DNA from: Thalassobellus sediminis
GTDB lineage: Bacteria > Bacteroidota > Bacteroidia > Flavobacteriales > Flavobacteriaceae
Direction of reading: 5' to 3'
DNA: 64,000 nt
NCBI RefSeq assembly: GCF_044386045.1
Contig: NZ_JBISCD010000040.1
Span: forward strand, 868,001-932,000
Under the pieces are notes generated by a model, which worked only from the letters and a program-made list of their open reading frames with translations, searched no databases and was not told where the DNA came from. This document shows, one piece after another, positions 14,694 to 24,465 of the stretch. The position numbers and the translations under genes are program-made. The number at the start of each line of letters is the position of its first letter. Position 1 is the first letter of the stretch.

Positions 14694-16937
14694 CTATTTT
14701 AAAGTAAATCGCATACCAAAAAACAAGCGTCTTCCTTGATTAGGACCATATACGTATGCAGGATCAAAGGTTAAAGCGTAGGGATTATTGGCTGTTGACA
14801 TGGCGTTTCCGTCATTATCAAATTGAACATTTTCATCAAAAGGATCGTTAGCTCTTGCAATAATAAAAGGGTTTCCTTTGTTGGGAGTCCAATTAAGTAG
14901 ATTCTTTATTCCTCCGTAAATTTCAAAATTATTTAATCCATCAAAAGTAAATTGTATATTTTGAATACTCCAAACAGGAGATTCTGGCAATCTTGGGTCT
15001 AAATCACCTAATAAAGGCAGTCGCATAGAACCGTAGAGATTTCCTGTATAATCTATGGTAGTATTGTATTTGTAATTTTTATAGGTTACTCCCCATGTAC
15101 CTGTAAAACTTTCGGTTAAAATTTGACGTTCTGTAACTCCATTTTCGGTTTTAGAAACATCTTGTACTGTTGCGCCTACTAATAGTTTTATGCCATTAGA
15201 AAGCATTGTGTCTATATTTAAGCTTATACCTTTACTTACTGCTTTTCCGTTTAAATTATCATATATAATTTGATTAGGGTTACTCTCGTAGTCTGGTGCT
15301 ATTAAATTACTGAAATGTGTATACCAAGCTGAGGCATCAATTGTAAACATATTGCCTTGTTTGGTATATAGTTTCGTTAAATAATTAAGGTTTACGTTAA
15401 ACGATCGTTCTGGTTTTAAAGCCTCAGTAATTACAACATCTCTAGAGCCTGTAAGTGCTGCGTGTTCTTCGGTAAAAAGATTTACAACACGAAAGCCTGT
15501 GCCAGCATTTAAGCGTAAAATATCGTTTTCTGAAGGTTTAAATTTATAAGCTATTCTTGGGGTGAAAATATTGCCATGACGTTTATCGTAATCATAACGT
15601 GCGCCTAGTAAAACGTTGTTTTTTTCATTGAGTTTAATTTCATCTTGAATAAAAACAGACGGAATTACAATATTATCTGCTTTAATGGTTGCTGGTGTAT
15701 TGTCATTGTAATAGTTGTAACGTGCAGCAATTCCGAATAATAAATCATGATTCTCTAGAGGTTTATCCCAAGTTAATTGAGTAAAACCAATACGTTGAGT
15801 TGCTAAATAGGGTGTGTTACCGTAAACAGAATTTTGATTATGATCGGTATATGAAAATTGAAGAAACATATTTTCTTTAACAGGCAATTGGTATTTTCCT
15901 AAAAGCTCATATCGTTTGGTGTAAATGCTTTCTCCGTAAATTTCGGTTCCACCTCTGTAAGATGAATTCCATTGCATTTCTCCACCCCATCTATCTTCAT
16001 AAAAAAAACGCCCAGCAAGAGAGAATATTCTATTTTGTTTCCGTTTAAAGTTCCATTTTTGAAATATTGATACTCTATCTTGAAGTGTTAAATCGGTAAA
16101 ATTATCATTGTTATTATCTATTGGGTTGTTGTAATTAAAGTAGTTTACTCCCAAAAGTAAATCTGTTTTATTTCCTATTTTAGCTTTAAAACCAAGGTCT
16201 AAATTCCATTCTCCCCAACCTGTTGCGTAACTATCGGCAAAAACTAAAGGGGCATTTTCTGGAAGTTTTGTGATAATGTTTATTAACCCACCAACAGCTT
16301 CACTACCATATAAAGACGATGCAGGACCTTTTACAATTTCAATTTGTTCTATAAGAGAATTAGGAATTCCAGATAAACCGTAAACTGTAGATAATCCACT
16401 AACAATGGGCATGCCATCAATTAAAACTAACGCATAAGGACCTTCTAGTCCGTTTATGTGAATATCACCCGTATTACAGACGCTACAATTTATTTGAGGG
16501 CGTACACCATTTACATTTTGTAAAGCTTCAAAAATATTAGGTGTTGGGTTTTTCATAAAGAAGGAAGGAGTATATACTTCAACAGGTACTGGGCTATCTA
16601 GACGCGATACGGCTTTTAAAGTTCCTGTAACAACAACTTCATTTAGTGCTTCAGATTCTTCTAAATTAAAATTTACTGTAACATCTTTATCTGTGATGGT
16701 AATTAATTTGCTTTGAGTTTTAAACCCCGTAAACGATGCTGTAAGTGTATAGGTGCCAGATTTAATATTACTGATCTTATATGTGCCATCATCTTTCGTA
16801 TTTGCTCCTTTTGTAGTGTTTTTTAAATACACATTGGCATAAGGAAGGGGGGCTCCGTCGGTTAAAACATGACCCGATATTTGCTGAGAAAACAAAGTAG
16901 TTGGCAGTATGCTTAAAAATAATATTAGATATTTCAT
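14694..16937 (-). CDS. TonB-dependent outer membrane receptor, probably metal-related
   Basis: This 747-residue protein has a signal peptide (MKYLILFLSILPTTLFSQ) and a carboxypeptidase-regulatory-like domain (GHVLTDGAPLPYANVYLKNT). The TonB-box region is LNEVVVTGT. The plug domain contains a CSVCNTGDIHINGLEG motif and ends in VKGPASSLYGSEAVGGLINI; a 22-strand barrel then ends RRLFFGMRFTLK. The paired cysteines in the plug are characteristic of a receptor subgroup whose ligand I cannot name. It lies between two Feo systems, so a metal or siderophore ligand is likely but inferred. The start is ATG 16937; the upstream TTG at 16955 is part of the promoter. Confidence 0.87.
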   Translation of the reverse strand: MKYLILFLSILPTTLFSQQISGHVLTDGAPLPYANVYLKNTTKGANTKDDGTYKISNIKSGTYTLTASFTGFKTQSKLITITDKDVTVNFNLEESEALNEVVVTGTLKAVSRLDSPVPVEVYTPSFFMKNPTPNIFEALQNVNGVRPQINCSVCNTGDIHINGLEGPYALVLIDGMPIVSGLSTVYGLSGIPNSLIEQIEIVKGPASSLYGSEAVGGLINIITKLPENAPLVFADSYATGWGEWNLDLGFKAKIGNKTDLLLGVNYFNYNNPIDNNNDNFTDLTLQDRVSIFQKWNFKRKQNRIFSLAGRFFYEDRWGGEMQWNSSYRGGTEIYGESIYTKRYELLGKYQLPVKENMFLQFSYTDHNQNSVYGNTPYLATQRIGFTQLTWDKPLENHDLLFGIAARYNYYNDNTPATIKADNIVIPSVFIQDEIKLNEKNNVLLGARYDYDKRHGNIFTPRIAYKFKPSENDILRLNAGTGFRVVNLFTEEHAALTGSRDVVITEALKPERSFNVNLNYLTKLYTKQGNMFTIDASAWYTHFSNLIAPDYESNPNQIIYDNLNGKAVSKGISLNIDTMLSNGIKLLVGATVQDVSKTENGVTERQILTESFTGTWGVTYKNYKYNTTIDYTGNLYGSMRLPLLGDLDPRLPESPVWSIQNIQFTFDGLNNFEIYGGIKNLLNWTPNKGNPFIIARANDPFDENVQFDNDGNAMSTANNPYALTFDPAYVYGPNQGRRLFFGMRFTLK

Positions 16938-16952
16938 TAAAAATAATTTATG

Positions 16953-16960
16953 CAAATATA
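16953..16960 (-). promoter_or_regulatory. -7 box of the TonB-dependent receptor gene
   Basis: TATATTTG on the minus strand lies 15 bases before the ATG at 16937, which implies a leader of only about ten bases. Confidence 0.65.
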
Positions 16961-17085
16961 AATATAAATTTAGGTTAGACTAAAAATTTGTTTTAAAATA
17001 TTATGATTGTGTTAAAACAAACTTATTTTTAAGTGAAGGTATAGTTGTTGATAAAGATTTATCTAATATTTTAATTAAGAATAAG

Positions 17086-17652
17086 ATGACAAGAAAATTT
17101 CTTTTAGCTTTAATTTTTTGCGGATCTACTTTAATTGCAAAATCACAAAATGTAAGTGTAGAACAGTCAACTTTCGGAATTCAAACAGGTGTTTTAGGTG
17201 TTTGGATACATAACGAATCTAAATTATCAAATCAAATAGTTTTAAGAAGTGAATTTGGGCTTGATACTGGTATTTGGGGAGGAAGTTTTTACGATAAAAC
17301 AGGCTTTTTACTAGCGCCTGTAATTACAGCAGAGCCACGTTGGTATTATAATTTGAATAGAAGAACACGAAAATCTAGAAGAATAGATGGCAATAGCGGA
17401 AATTTTATTTCTTTAAAAACAAGTTATCACCCAGATTGGTTTGTGATTTCTAATTATGATAATATTAGGGTAATAAGCGATATTTCTATTGTTCCAACAT
17501 GGGGAATAAGAAGAAATATTGGAAATCATTTTAATTATGAAACAGGTATTGGCATTGGGTATGTATATACTTTCGCAAAAAATGCAGGGTATTTAAAAAA
17601 TGAAAGTGATGTTGCTGCGAATTTGCACTTAAGAATAGGATATAGATTTTAA
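17086..17652 (+). CDS. Predicted outer membrane beta-barrel protein, unknown function
   Basis: This 188-residue protein has a cleavable signal peptide (MTRKFLLALIFCGSTLIAKSQ). It is made of alternating short amphipathic strands with many aromatic residues and a C-terminal aromatic (HLRIGYRF), the pattern of a small outer membrane barrel. No family was recognised. It diverges from the TonB-dependent receptor and converges with the feoAB operon. Confidence 0.65.
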   Translation: MTRKFLLALIFCGSTLIAKSQNVSVEQSTFGIQTGVLGVWIHNESKLSNQIVLRSEFGLDTGIWGGSFYDKTGFLLAPVITAEPRWYYNLNRRTRKSRRIDGNSGNFISLKTSYHPDWFVISNYDNIRVISDISIVPTWGIRRNIGNHFNYETGIGIGYVYTFAKNAGYLKNESDVAANLHLRIGYRF

Positions 17653-17689
17653 ATAATATTTAAATGCATATAATTTATTAAAAAAATGA

Positions 17690-17827
17690 CTAATGACACC
17701 CACATCCATCATCGCCTCCACAGGCTTTTTTGGGTGTTGGTTTTTTCCAAAAGTATTTCTTAATTAAAAAAAGCAAAGCAATTCCTAAAGTAAAAAAAAC
17801 GAGTATGTTTTGAATAATGATGTTCAT
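17690..17827 (-). CDS. FeoB-associated Cys-rich small membrane protein
   Basis: This 45-residue protein has one N-terminal membrane helix (ILVFFTLGIALLFLI), a short basic region (KKYFWKKPTPKK) and a cysteine-rich tail (ACGGDDGCGCH). Size, layout and position 35 bases downstream of feoB match the FeoB-associated Cys-rich membrane protein family. The tail faces the cytoplasm if the helix is N-out, and may hold iron or act like FeoC; neither is shown for this family. It is the third gene of the feoA-feoB operon. Confidence 0.85.
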   Translation of the reverse strand: MNIIIQNILVFFTLGIALLFLIKKYFWKKPTPKKACGGDDGCGCH

Positions 17828-17862
17828 GTTTTTTTAGTCGGTAATCTTTTAAATTCCTTAAA

Positions 17863-19962
17863 TTATTTTAAAAATTGAAATGCAATGAGTGCGACAATAT
17901 ATGCAAACCCACTCATAATAATTAATTGAAGCGTTGGCCATTTCCAGCTATTAGTTTCTCGTTTTACAACAGCTAATGTACTCATGCATTGCATAGCAAA
18001 AGCATAAAACAATAATAGAGATACACCAGAAGCAAATGTAAATAATGGTCCTCCTGAAATAGGATTTATTTCTGCAGCCATCCGATTTTTTATGGTGGCT
18101 TCATCATCGCTTCCAACACTGTAAATAGTAGCAAGTGTACCAATAAATACTTCACGTGCAGCAAAACTACTTACAATGGCTATTCCAATTTTCCAATCGT
18201 AACCAAGAGGTCTTATGGCTGGCTCAATAGCACGACCAGTAATACCAATAAAAGAGTGTTCTAATTTATGAGATGCAATATGTTGCTGTATTTCGTCTTC
18301 AGTTAATTGTTGCGAAGCGTATTCTGTTTTTATGATGTCTTCTGCATTATTAAAATCTTCTCCAGGGCCATAAGAAGCTAAAAACCAAAGTACAATAGAG
18401 ATGGCAAGAATAATTTTACCGGCTCCAAAAATAAATGCTTTTGTTTTTTCAATAACCGTTAGTGCTACATTTTTAAAAAGCGGAAGTTTATAATTTGGCA
18501 TTTCAACAACAAAAAAGCTTTTGTTTTTAAATTGCATTATTTTATTTAAAATGGCTGCTGCTACAACAGCAGATAAAAATCCAATAAGGTATAGAAGCAT
18601 TAATGTTAAAGCTTGATAACTCAACCCTAAAAATCGTCCTTCAGGAATTATTAATGATATAATAATAAGGTATACAGGTAATCGTGCCGAACAAGTTGTA
18701 AAAGGCGTAACCAGAATAGTGATTAATCGTTCTTTCCAGCTTTCAATATTACGTGTTGCCATAATAGCAGGAATCGCACAAGCTGTACCAGAAATAAGCG
18801 GTACAACACTTTTTCCGCTTAAACCAAAACGGCGCATAATTCTATCCATTAAAAACACTACGCGACTCATATACCCACTTTCTTCTAGTACCGAAATAAA
18901 CAGGAATAAAAATGCAATTTGAGGAATAAAAATAACAATACCGCCAAGTCCTGGAATGATACCTTCTGCTAGTAAATTAGTAAAAGCTCCTTGTGGTAAA
19001 CTGTTTTTTGTCCATTCACTAAGTAAAGCAAACGCATTATCTATATAATCCATAGGGACGCTAGACCAGTCGTAAATAGCTTGAAAAATAGTAAGTAGAA
19101 TTACTATAAAAATAAGATAGCCCAAAACTTTGTGTGTTAAAACACGATCGAGTTTTGTGCGCAAGTCTTTAGCTTGAGATGCATCAATAGTTTGCCCTTT
19201 TTTAAGCGTATTGTTTATAAATTGGTAACGCTTAATGGTTTCTTTTTGCTGTAATCGTTTTAAATCGGCTTTACTTTTAGTTTTAAAACTAGCTATGGCA
19301 TCAATTTCTTTTCTATTAGTTTTTCCAAAGTTTACATCCTGTGTTATTACTAACCAAAGTTTATATATAAGCTGATTAGGAAATGCTTTTTGTAAATTTT
19401 CAAAATAATCTTTATCAATTTCAAAAGCATTTAAACAAGGTGTTATCGATAGATCTTTATAATTAGTAATAAGATCTTTTAAGGCATCAATACCTTCGTT
19501 TTTTCTAGTACTTATTAATGCAATTTTAGTTTGAAGCTGTTCTTCTAAGTAAGGAATGTCTAATGAAATACCTTTGTACTTCATACGGTCTGCCATGTTA
19601 ATAACCAGCAGTGTAGGAATTTCTAAATCTTTAATTTGTGTAAAAAGAAGTAGGTTTCGTTTTAAATTTTCAACATCACTTACAACAACAGCAACATCAG
19701 GAAAATCTTTATCATTTTTATTTAAAAGAAGCTCAATAACAACATTTTCGTCTAGAGACGATGCGTTTAAACTGTATGTACCAGGCAAATCAATAATATG
19801 GGCTTTTACACCACGAGGTAATTTGCAGACCCCTTCCTTTTTTTCGACGGTAATTCCAGGGTAATTACCAACTTTTTGGTTTAAACCGGTAAGGGCATTA
19901 AAAACTGATGTTTTTCCTGTATTAGGATTTCCTATTAAGGCGACGTTTATTTGCTTACTCAT
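17863..19962 (-). CDS. feoB: Ferrous iron transporter FeoB, full length
   Basis: This 699-residue protein combines all FeoB parts. The GTPase has G1 GNPNTGKTSVFN at residues 12-23, G3 DLPGTYSL and G4 NMAD. A helical domain follows, then the membrane domain with Gate motifs (FISVLEESGYMSRVVFLMDR, GTACAIPAIMATRNIESWKERL) and a C-terminal channel region (SSFAAREVFIGTLATIYSVG). It imports Fe(II) into the cytoplasm. The ATG at 19962 is chosen over a TTG at 19974; it overlaps the end of feoA by 8 bases (ATGAGTAA), indicating translational coupling. It is clearly distinct from the split FeoB at 12471-14676. Confidence 0.95.
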   Translation of the reverse strand: MSKQINVALIGNPNTGKTSVFNALTGLNQKVGNYPGITVEKKEGVCKLPRGVKAHIIDLPGTYSLNASSLDENVVIELLLNKNDKDFPDVAVVVSDVENLKRNLLLFTQIKDLEIPTLLVINMADRMKYKGISLDIPYLEEQLQTKIALISTRKNEGIDALKDLITNYKDLSITPCLNAFEIDKDYFENLQKAFPNQLIYKLWLVITQDVNFGKTNRKEIDAIASFKTKSKADLKRLQQKETIKRYQFINNTLKKGQTIDASQAKDLRTKLDRVLTHKVLGYLIFIVILLTIFQAIYDWSSVPMDYIDNAFALLSEWTKNSLPQGAFTNLLAEGIIPGLGGIVIFIPQIAFLFLFISVLEESGYMSRVVFLMDRIMRRFGLSGKSVVPLISGTACAIPAIMATRNIESWKERLITILVTPFTTCSARLPVYLIIISLIIPEGRFLGLSYQALTLMLLYLIGFLSAVVAAAILNKIMQFKNKSFFVVEMPNYKLPLFKNVALTVIEKTKAFIFGAGKIILAISIVLWFLASYGPGEDFNNAEDIIKTEYASQQLTEDEIQQHIASHKLEHSFIGITGRAIEPAIRPLGYDWKIGIAIVSSFAAREVFIGTLATIYSVGSDDEATIKNRMAAEINPISGGPLFTFASGVSLLLFYAFAMQCMSTLAVVKRETNSWKWPTLQLIIMSGFAYIVALIAFQFLK

Positions 19963-20188
19963 CTGCTTTTTCAATTAAAATATGAATAGCAGTTTCTTTT
20001 CTAATAGCTACATGCGACCCATTAATGTTTAAATACATAGGATCCTGAAACGGTGCTAATTGTACAAGTTCTACAGGATTACCCGGTAAACAGCCCATTT
20101 CTAGGAGTTTTAAAGGAATGTGAATAGATGAAACGTCAGTAATAATGGCACGTTCTCCTCGATTTAAATTGGCTAATGTATCTTGCAA
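19955..20188 (-). CDS. feoA: FeoA, cytoplasmic partner of FeoB
   Basis: This 77-residue SH3-like protein has the family motif LLEMGCLPGNPVELVQLAPFQDP, followed by YLNINGSHVAIRKETA. FeoA supports FeoB-mediated iron uptake. The start must be TTG at 20188: an in-frame TAA lies three codons earlier (20197-20199) and no ATG or GTG is available that keeps the domain whole. The TACTTTTG promoter box 25 bases upstream fits this start. The gene overlaps feoB by 8 bases. Confidence 0.9.
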   Translation of the reverse strand: MQDTLANLNRGERAIITDVSSIHIPLKLLEMGCLPGNPVELVQLAPFQDPMYLNINGSHVAIRKETAIHILIEKADE

Positions 20189-20213
20189 GCTTATTTAGAT
20201 TGATTTTAAAGAA

Positions 20214-20221
20214 CAAAAGTA
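20214..20221 (-). promoter_or_regulatory. -7 box of the feoAB operon
   Basis: TACTTTTG on the minus strand matches TAnnTTTG and lies 25 bases before the TTG start of feoA, separating this operon from the upstream SCO gene. Confidence 0.55.
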
Positions 20222-20257
20222 ATGTAAAATATTAGGCTAAAAAAATTGTAGATAAAA

Positions 20258-20932
20258 CTATTGCCTATATTCTTCTTTTAGAATTTTAATATCTTCAAGA
20301 AGTTTTTCAATATCCTCTGTGTTGGTACCATCATAAAATCCGCGAATTTGACGTTTTTTATCAATAAGCATAAAGTTTTCGGTGTGTACCATATCAAAAG
20401 GACCGCCATCTCCAAGAGTTTTAACAGCTAGATAACTTTTTCGTGCTAACTCGTAAATCTGTTTTTTATCACCCGTTACTAAATTCCATTTTTTATCATT
20501 AACACCTTTCTTTATAGCGTAACGTTTTAGTTGAGCTACCGAATCAATTTTTGGAGTTACAGAGTGGGACAATAACATGACTTCGTCATCATTTAAAATT
20601 GCTTTTTGTACATCGGCCATATGGTCTGTCATTATGGGGCAAATGGTTTGGCAGGTTGTAAAAAAGAAATCGGCCACATAAATTTTATTCTTATAATCGT
20701 TTTGAGTAATGATTTTTCCATTTTGATTTGTAAGTGAAAAATCGGCTATTTTATGATACTTTTTTACATGTTGAATTGTACTGTCAACTAAAACTGGGTC
20801 AACATTTGCGGGACGATAAATATCTAAAGGTTGGTAAACATTTAAAGTGTTATATATTAAAGTGATGATAATGATAGAAATTATAGTAAAAACAATAGCG
20901 AACTTCTTGTAGTCTTTAAAAAAAGAAAGCAT
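20258..20932 (-). CDS. SCO1/SenC-family copper-binding thioredoxin-like protein
   Basis: This 224-residue protein has an N-terminal membrane anchor (FAIVFTIISIIIITLIY) and a thioredoxin-like domain with the SCO metal site: CxxxC in TTCQTICPIM (about residues 94-98) and the distal histidine in VHTENFML (about 185). SCO proteins deliver copper to, or reduce, the CuA centre of cytochrome c oxidase at the outer face of the inner membrane. No oxidase genes are next to it. The feoA gene follows 69 bases downstream but has its own promoter. Confidence 0.92.
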   Translation of the reverse strand: MLSFFKDYKKFAIVFTIISIIIITLIYNTLNVYQPLDIYRPANVDPVLVDSTIQHVKKYHKIADFSLTNQNGKIITQNDYKNKIYVADFFFTTCQTICPIMTDHMADVQKAILNDDEVMLLSHSVTPKIDSVAQLKRYAIKKGVNDKKWNLVTGDKKQIYELARKSYLAVKTLGDGGPFDMVHTENFMLIDKKRQIRGFYDGTNTEDIEKLLEDIKILKEEYRQ

Positions 20933-21051
20933 TTATATATAATTTTAGATATTAATTTTAAGATTGAATGCAAAAATACGATACATAACTAATAAAGTAG
21001 TATTTTTAGTTGAAAAGAATTCTTAGGAAACGTTATTAAAAACTTGTAAAA

Positions 21052-22989
21052 ATGAAAGTATTTATAATCTTAATATGTTGCTTATTTACTATCAATTCTT
21101 TTGGGCAAGAGTTTGAAGAAGCATTAAAAAGTATAAGAGACTTAGAAGTTAAATTGGCATCAAAGAAAATGCTGCAAAAAGCAAATGTTAATACAGGGAA
21201 TTATGATGTAAAATATCACCGATTAGAGTTTACTGTAGATCCAGCTATCGCTTTTTTATCTGGTGAGGTAACCACTTATTTTGAAGCCAAAGTGGGTTTG
21301 AGTGAGGTTACTTACGATTTAGCAGATAATATGGTGGTTTCACAAGTTATACAAAGAGGAAATACATTGTCATTTACTCAGAATGCAAATGATGAATTGG
21401 TTATTACATTACCAGCTATTCAAAACACAGGTGTTTTAGATTCTTTAACTATAAACTATTCTGGTAACCCTGTAAGCTCTGGCTTTGGTTCTTTTGAACA
21501 AAGTCTACACGATGGAGATCCTATTGTGTGGACACTTTCTGAGCCTTATGGCGCAAAAGATTGGTGGCCTTGTAAGCAAGATTTAAATGACAAAGTAGAT
21601 TCTTTAGATGTATACATCACAACACCAAGGTTTAATCCGTTTAATGAAGAATATATTGCTGTTTCTAATGGATTAGAGCAAAGTCAGATTATTTATGGAT
21701 TAAATAAGACCACCCATTTTAAACATCGTTATGATATTCCTGCTTATTTAATAGCGATAGCAGTTACAAATTATAGCGTGTATTCGCATACGGTAGCAAA
21801 TAATGGTAATCCTTTTGATATAGTGAATTATGTGTATCCAGAAAATTTAAGTACGGCTCAAACAAGTACGCCAATTACAGTTGATATAATGAATTTGTTT
21901 TCTAATTTATTTGAAGAATATCCTTTTGCTAATGAAAAATATGGTCATGCACAATTTGGTAGAGGTGGTGGTATGGAACATACAACCGTTTCGTTTATGG
22001 GTAATTTTGGGCGTAATTTAATTGCTCATGAGTTGGCGCATCAATGGTTTGGAAATAAAATAACTTGCGGTAGTTGGAAAGATATTTGGCTTAATGAAGG
22101 TTTTGCAACCTATTTATCTGGCATAACAATTGAAAATCTTGATGGAAATGCTGCTTTTACAACATGGAAAAAACAACGTAGCACATCTATAACATCTTTT
22201 CCTGATGGGGCAGTATATCTTTCAGATATAGATACAACAAGTGTAGGTAGGATATTTAGTAGCAGATTAACTTATAATAAAGGTGCTATGGTTTTGCATA
22301 TGTTAAGAAAGAAAATAGGGGATACCGATTTTTTTCAAGGTGTTAAAAATTATTTAAGTGATACGGATTATGCCTATGATTATGCTAAAACAGAAGATTT
22401 TATTCCCATTATGGAAGCAGCAAGTGGCGAAAATTTAACAGAGTTTTTTAACGATTGGTTATATAATGAAGGCTATCCTAGTTACAATATTCAATGGAAT
22501 CAACCTTCGGCTAGCCAAGTACATATTCAAATGTCTCAAACACAAAGCAATCCTTCAGTATCTTATTTTGAAGCTCCAGTACCATTGCGACTTATAGGGA
22601 CTCTAGGCGAAACACTAGATATTACATTAAACAACACGACGAATCAAGAAGACTTCTTTAATTCGGTAAATTTTACAATAGCTTCAGTTGAGTTTGATCC
22701 TGAAGCAGATTTAATTTCAAAAAACAATACAGTAACACTTGCAACTAATAAATTTGAACTTGAGAGAAGCATTCTTTTGTATCCAAATCCTGCGCAAGAG
22801 AATGTAATTGTTTCAAAACCAGGTAGTATAGAGGTTGATGAAATAAAGATATTTAACGTATTTGGACAATTATTATATCAATCAAAGTGGTTAGAAAAAG
22901 TTAATATAGCTCCATTTTCTTCGGGAGTTCTTTTCGTGCAATTACATACAACACAGGGTGTAATTAATAAATCGGTGTTAAAAAACTAG
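21052..22989 (+). CDS. Secreted M1-family metallopeptidase with T9SS sorting domain
   Basis: This 645-residue protein has a signal peptide (ILICCLFTINSFGQ) and an M1 N-terminal beta domain. The catalytic gluzincin domain has the zinc motif HELAHQWFGN, with the third ligand in WLNEGFATYL. The exopeptidase motif is GGGMEH rather than the common GAMEN. Residues about 575-645 form a type IX secretion sorting domain (LYPNPAQENVIVSKPG, then FNVFGQLLYQS, ending INKSVLKN). It therefore probably acts as a cell-surface or released aminopeptidase. It is a single gene followed by rseP, which has its own promoter box. Confidence 0.93.
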   Translation: MKVFIILICCLFTINSFGQEFEEALKSIRDLEVKLASKKMLQKANVNTGNYDVKYHRLEFTVDPAIAFLSGEVTTYFEAKVGLSEVTYDLADNMVVSQVIQRGNTLSFTQNANDELVITLPAIQNTGVLDSLTINYSGNPVSSGFGSFEQSLHDGDPIVWTLSEPYGAKDWWPCKQDLNDKVDSLDVYITTPRFNPFNEEYIAVSNGLEQSQIIYGLNKTTHFKHRYDIPAYLIAIAVTNYSVYSHTVANNGNPFDIVNYVYPENLSTAQTSTPITVDIMNLFSNLFEEYPFANEKYGHAQFGRGGGMEHTTVSFMGNFGRNLIAHELAHQWFGNKITCGSWKDIWLNEGFATYLSGITIENLDGNAAFTTWKKQRSTSITSFPDGAVYLSDIDTTSVGRIFSSRLTYNKGAMVLHMLRKKIGDTDFFQGVKNYLSDTDYAYDYAKTEDFIPIMEAASGENLTEFFNDWLYNEGYPSYNIQWNQPSASQVHIQMSQTQSNPSVSYFEAPVPLRLIGTLGETLDITLNNTTNQEDFFNSVNFTIASVEFDPEADLISKNNTVTLATNKFELERSILLYPNPAQENVIVSKPGSIEVDEIKIFNVFGQLLYQSKWLEKVNIAPFSSGVLFVQLHTTQGVINKSVLKN

Positions 22990-23029
22990 CTATTAATTTT
23001 AATAAGTTTTCTAAATGATGTGAAAAGCT

Positions 23030-23037
23030 TACTTTTG
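23030..23037 (+). promoter_or_regulatory. -7 box of rseP
   Basis: TACTTTTG lies 21 bases before the rseP ATG and matches TAnnTTTG. Confidence 0.5.
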
Positions 23038-23058
23038 TGCGATTATAAAAAATTATAG

Positions 23059-24393
23059 ATGTCAGTATTTTTAATAAAAGGAGCTCAATTGTTGTTGAGC
23101 CTATCAATATTAGTTGTTTTACACGAATTAGGTCATTTTATACCAGCTAAATTATTTAAAACACGCGTTGAAAAATTTTACTTATTTTTTGATGTAAAGT
23201 TTTCATTATTTAAAAAGAAAATAGGAGAAACCGTTTACGGTATAGGTTGGTTGCCATTAGGAGGTTATGTGAAAATTTCTGGAATGATTGATGAGAGTAT
23301 GGATACCGAGCAAATGTCTCAAGAGCCACAACCATGGGAATTTCGTTCTAAACCAGCATGGCAACGATTAATTATTATGTTGGGTGGTGTAACAGTTAAT
23401 TTTATTTTGGCTTTTGTAATTTATATTTTTATAGTTTTTGCTTGGGGAACTAGTTATAGTACAAAAGATGATATTAAATATGGCTATGGTATTACTAAGA
23501 CCATGGAAGACCTTGGTTTTGAACAAGGCGATAAGATTGTTAGTGCCGATGGTGTTCCTATAGAAGAAATATCTAGTATTAATTCTAACTTAATGTTTAG
23601 AACCATTAAGTCTATTAAAGTTGAACGTCAAGACGGAAATACTGTAGATATAGCTATACCAGAAAATATTGGGACTACCATGTTTGAAAATGGAGACACT
23701 AGCGCTTTTACAGCTAGATCGCCATTTGTTTTAGATTCTATAGTGCCTGATTTTCCTGGTGAAAAAGCTGGCTTATTAAAAGGCGATAAAATTGTTGCAG
23801 TAGAAGGGAATAAAGTAAGCTATAATACAGATTATAATTATTTTATAAAAAATAGAAATACAGAAAAGGAAACCGTTAAACTTACTATTGAAAGAGATCA
23901 TACATTAAAAGAAGTAATAGTTACTCCAGATAAAGACTCAAAAATAGGAGTGGTTTTACAACCTACCGATAAAGATTATATTACTTATAATCATAAAGAT
24001 TACTCTTTTACAGAAAGTGTAAGTAAAGGACTTTCATTAGGGTATTGGACTATAGTCGATTATTTTGCTCAGTTTAAATATATATTTACAAAAAAGGGTG
24101 CTTCACAATTAGGTGGTTTTGCAGCTATTGGTAAAATGTTTCCTCCAACATGGGATTGGGCTGCGTTTTGGGGTTTAACAGCCTTTTTATCTATTATGTT
24201 AGGTGTTTTAAACTTATTACCAATACCTGCTTTAGATGGCGGACACGTTATGTTTTTATTATATGAAATGGTGTCTGGGAGAAAGCCAGGAGACAAGTTC
24301 ATGGAGTATGCACAAATGGTTGGATTCTTTATTTTAATAGGATTAGTTTTGTTTGCAAATGGGAATGATATTTTTAAAGCAATTTTTAATTAA
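23059..24393 (+). CDS. rseP: Site-2 intramembrane metalloprotease RseP
   Basis: This 444-residue inner-membrane protein has the zinc-binding motif HELGH in the first helix (about residue 22), the conserved GWLPLGGYVKISGM loop, one or two PDZ domains (about 130-290, for example DFPGEKAGLLKGDKIVAV) and the C-terminal LDGG motif (LPIPALDGGHV). RseP cleaves membrane-spanning anti-sigma factors and signal-peptide remnants. Length and motif order match the family. The tRNA-Asn gene follows. Confidence 0.95.
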   Translation: MSVFLIKGAQLLLSLSILVVLHELGHFIPAKLFKTRVEKFYLFFDVKFSLFKKKIGETVYGIGWLPLGGYVKISGMIDESMDTEQMSQEPQPWEFRSKPAWQRLIIMLGGVTVNFILAFVIYIFIVFAWGTSYSTKDDIKYGYGITKTMEDLGFEQGDKIVSADGVPIEEISSINSNLMFRTIKSIKVERQDGNTVDIAIPENIGTTMFENGDTSAFTARSPFVLDSIVPDFPGEKAGLLKGDKIVAVEGNKVSYNTDYNYFIKNRNTEKETVKLTIERDHTLKEVIVTPDKDSKIGVVLQPTDKDYITYNHKDYSFTESVSKGLSLGYWTIVDYFAQFKYIFTKKGASQLGGFAAIGKMFPPTWDWAAFWGLTAFLSIMLGVLNLLPIPALDGGHVMFLLYEMVSGRKPGDKFMEYAQMVGFFILIGLVLFANGNDIFKAIFN

Positions 24394-24411
24394 ATTTTTT
24401 AAAAATATTGT

Positions 24412-24441
24412 TTGCAGTAATTAAAAATATATATATATTTG
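24412..24441 (+). promoter_or_regulatory. Promoter of tRNA-Asn
   Basis: TTG at 24412-24414, a 19-base spacer and TATATTTG at 24434-24441 give a full flavobacterial promoter, 24 bases before the tRNA. It serves as the window's internal reference for promoter spacing. Confidence 0.75.
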
Positions 24442-24465
24442 CGCTCGCTTAGGCGAATATAATAT

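Noticed and set aside
16938..16955. TTG start for the TonB-dependent receptor
   Set aside because: The TTG is part of the TATATTTG promoter box, so it is not transcribed.
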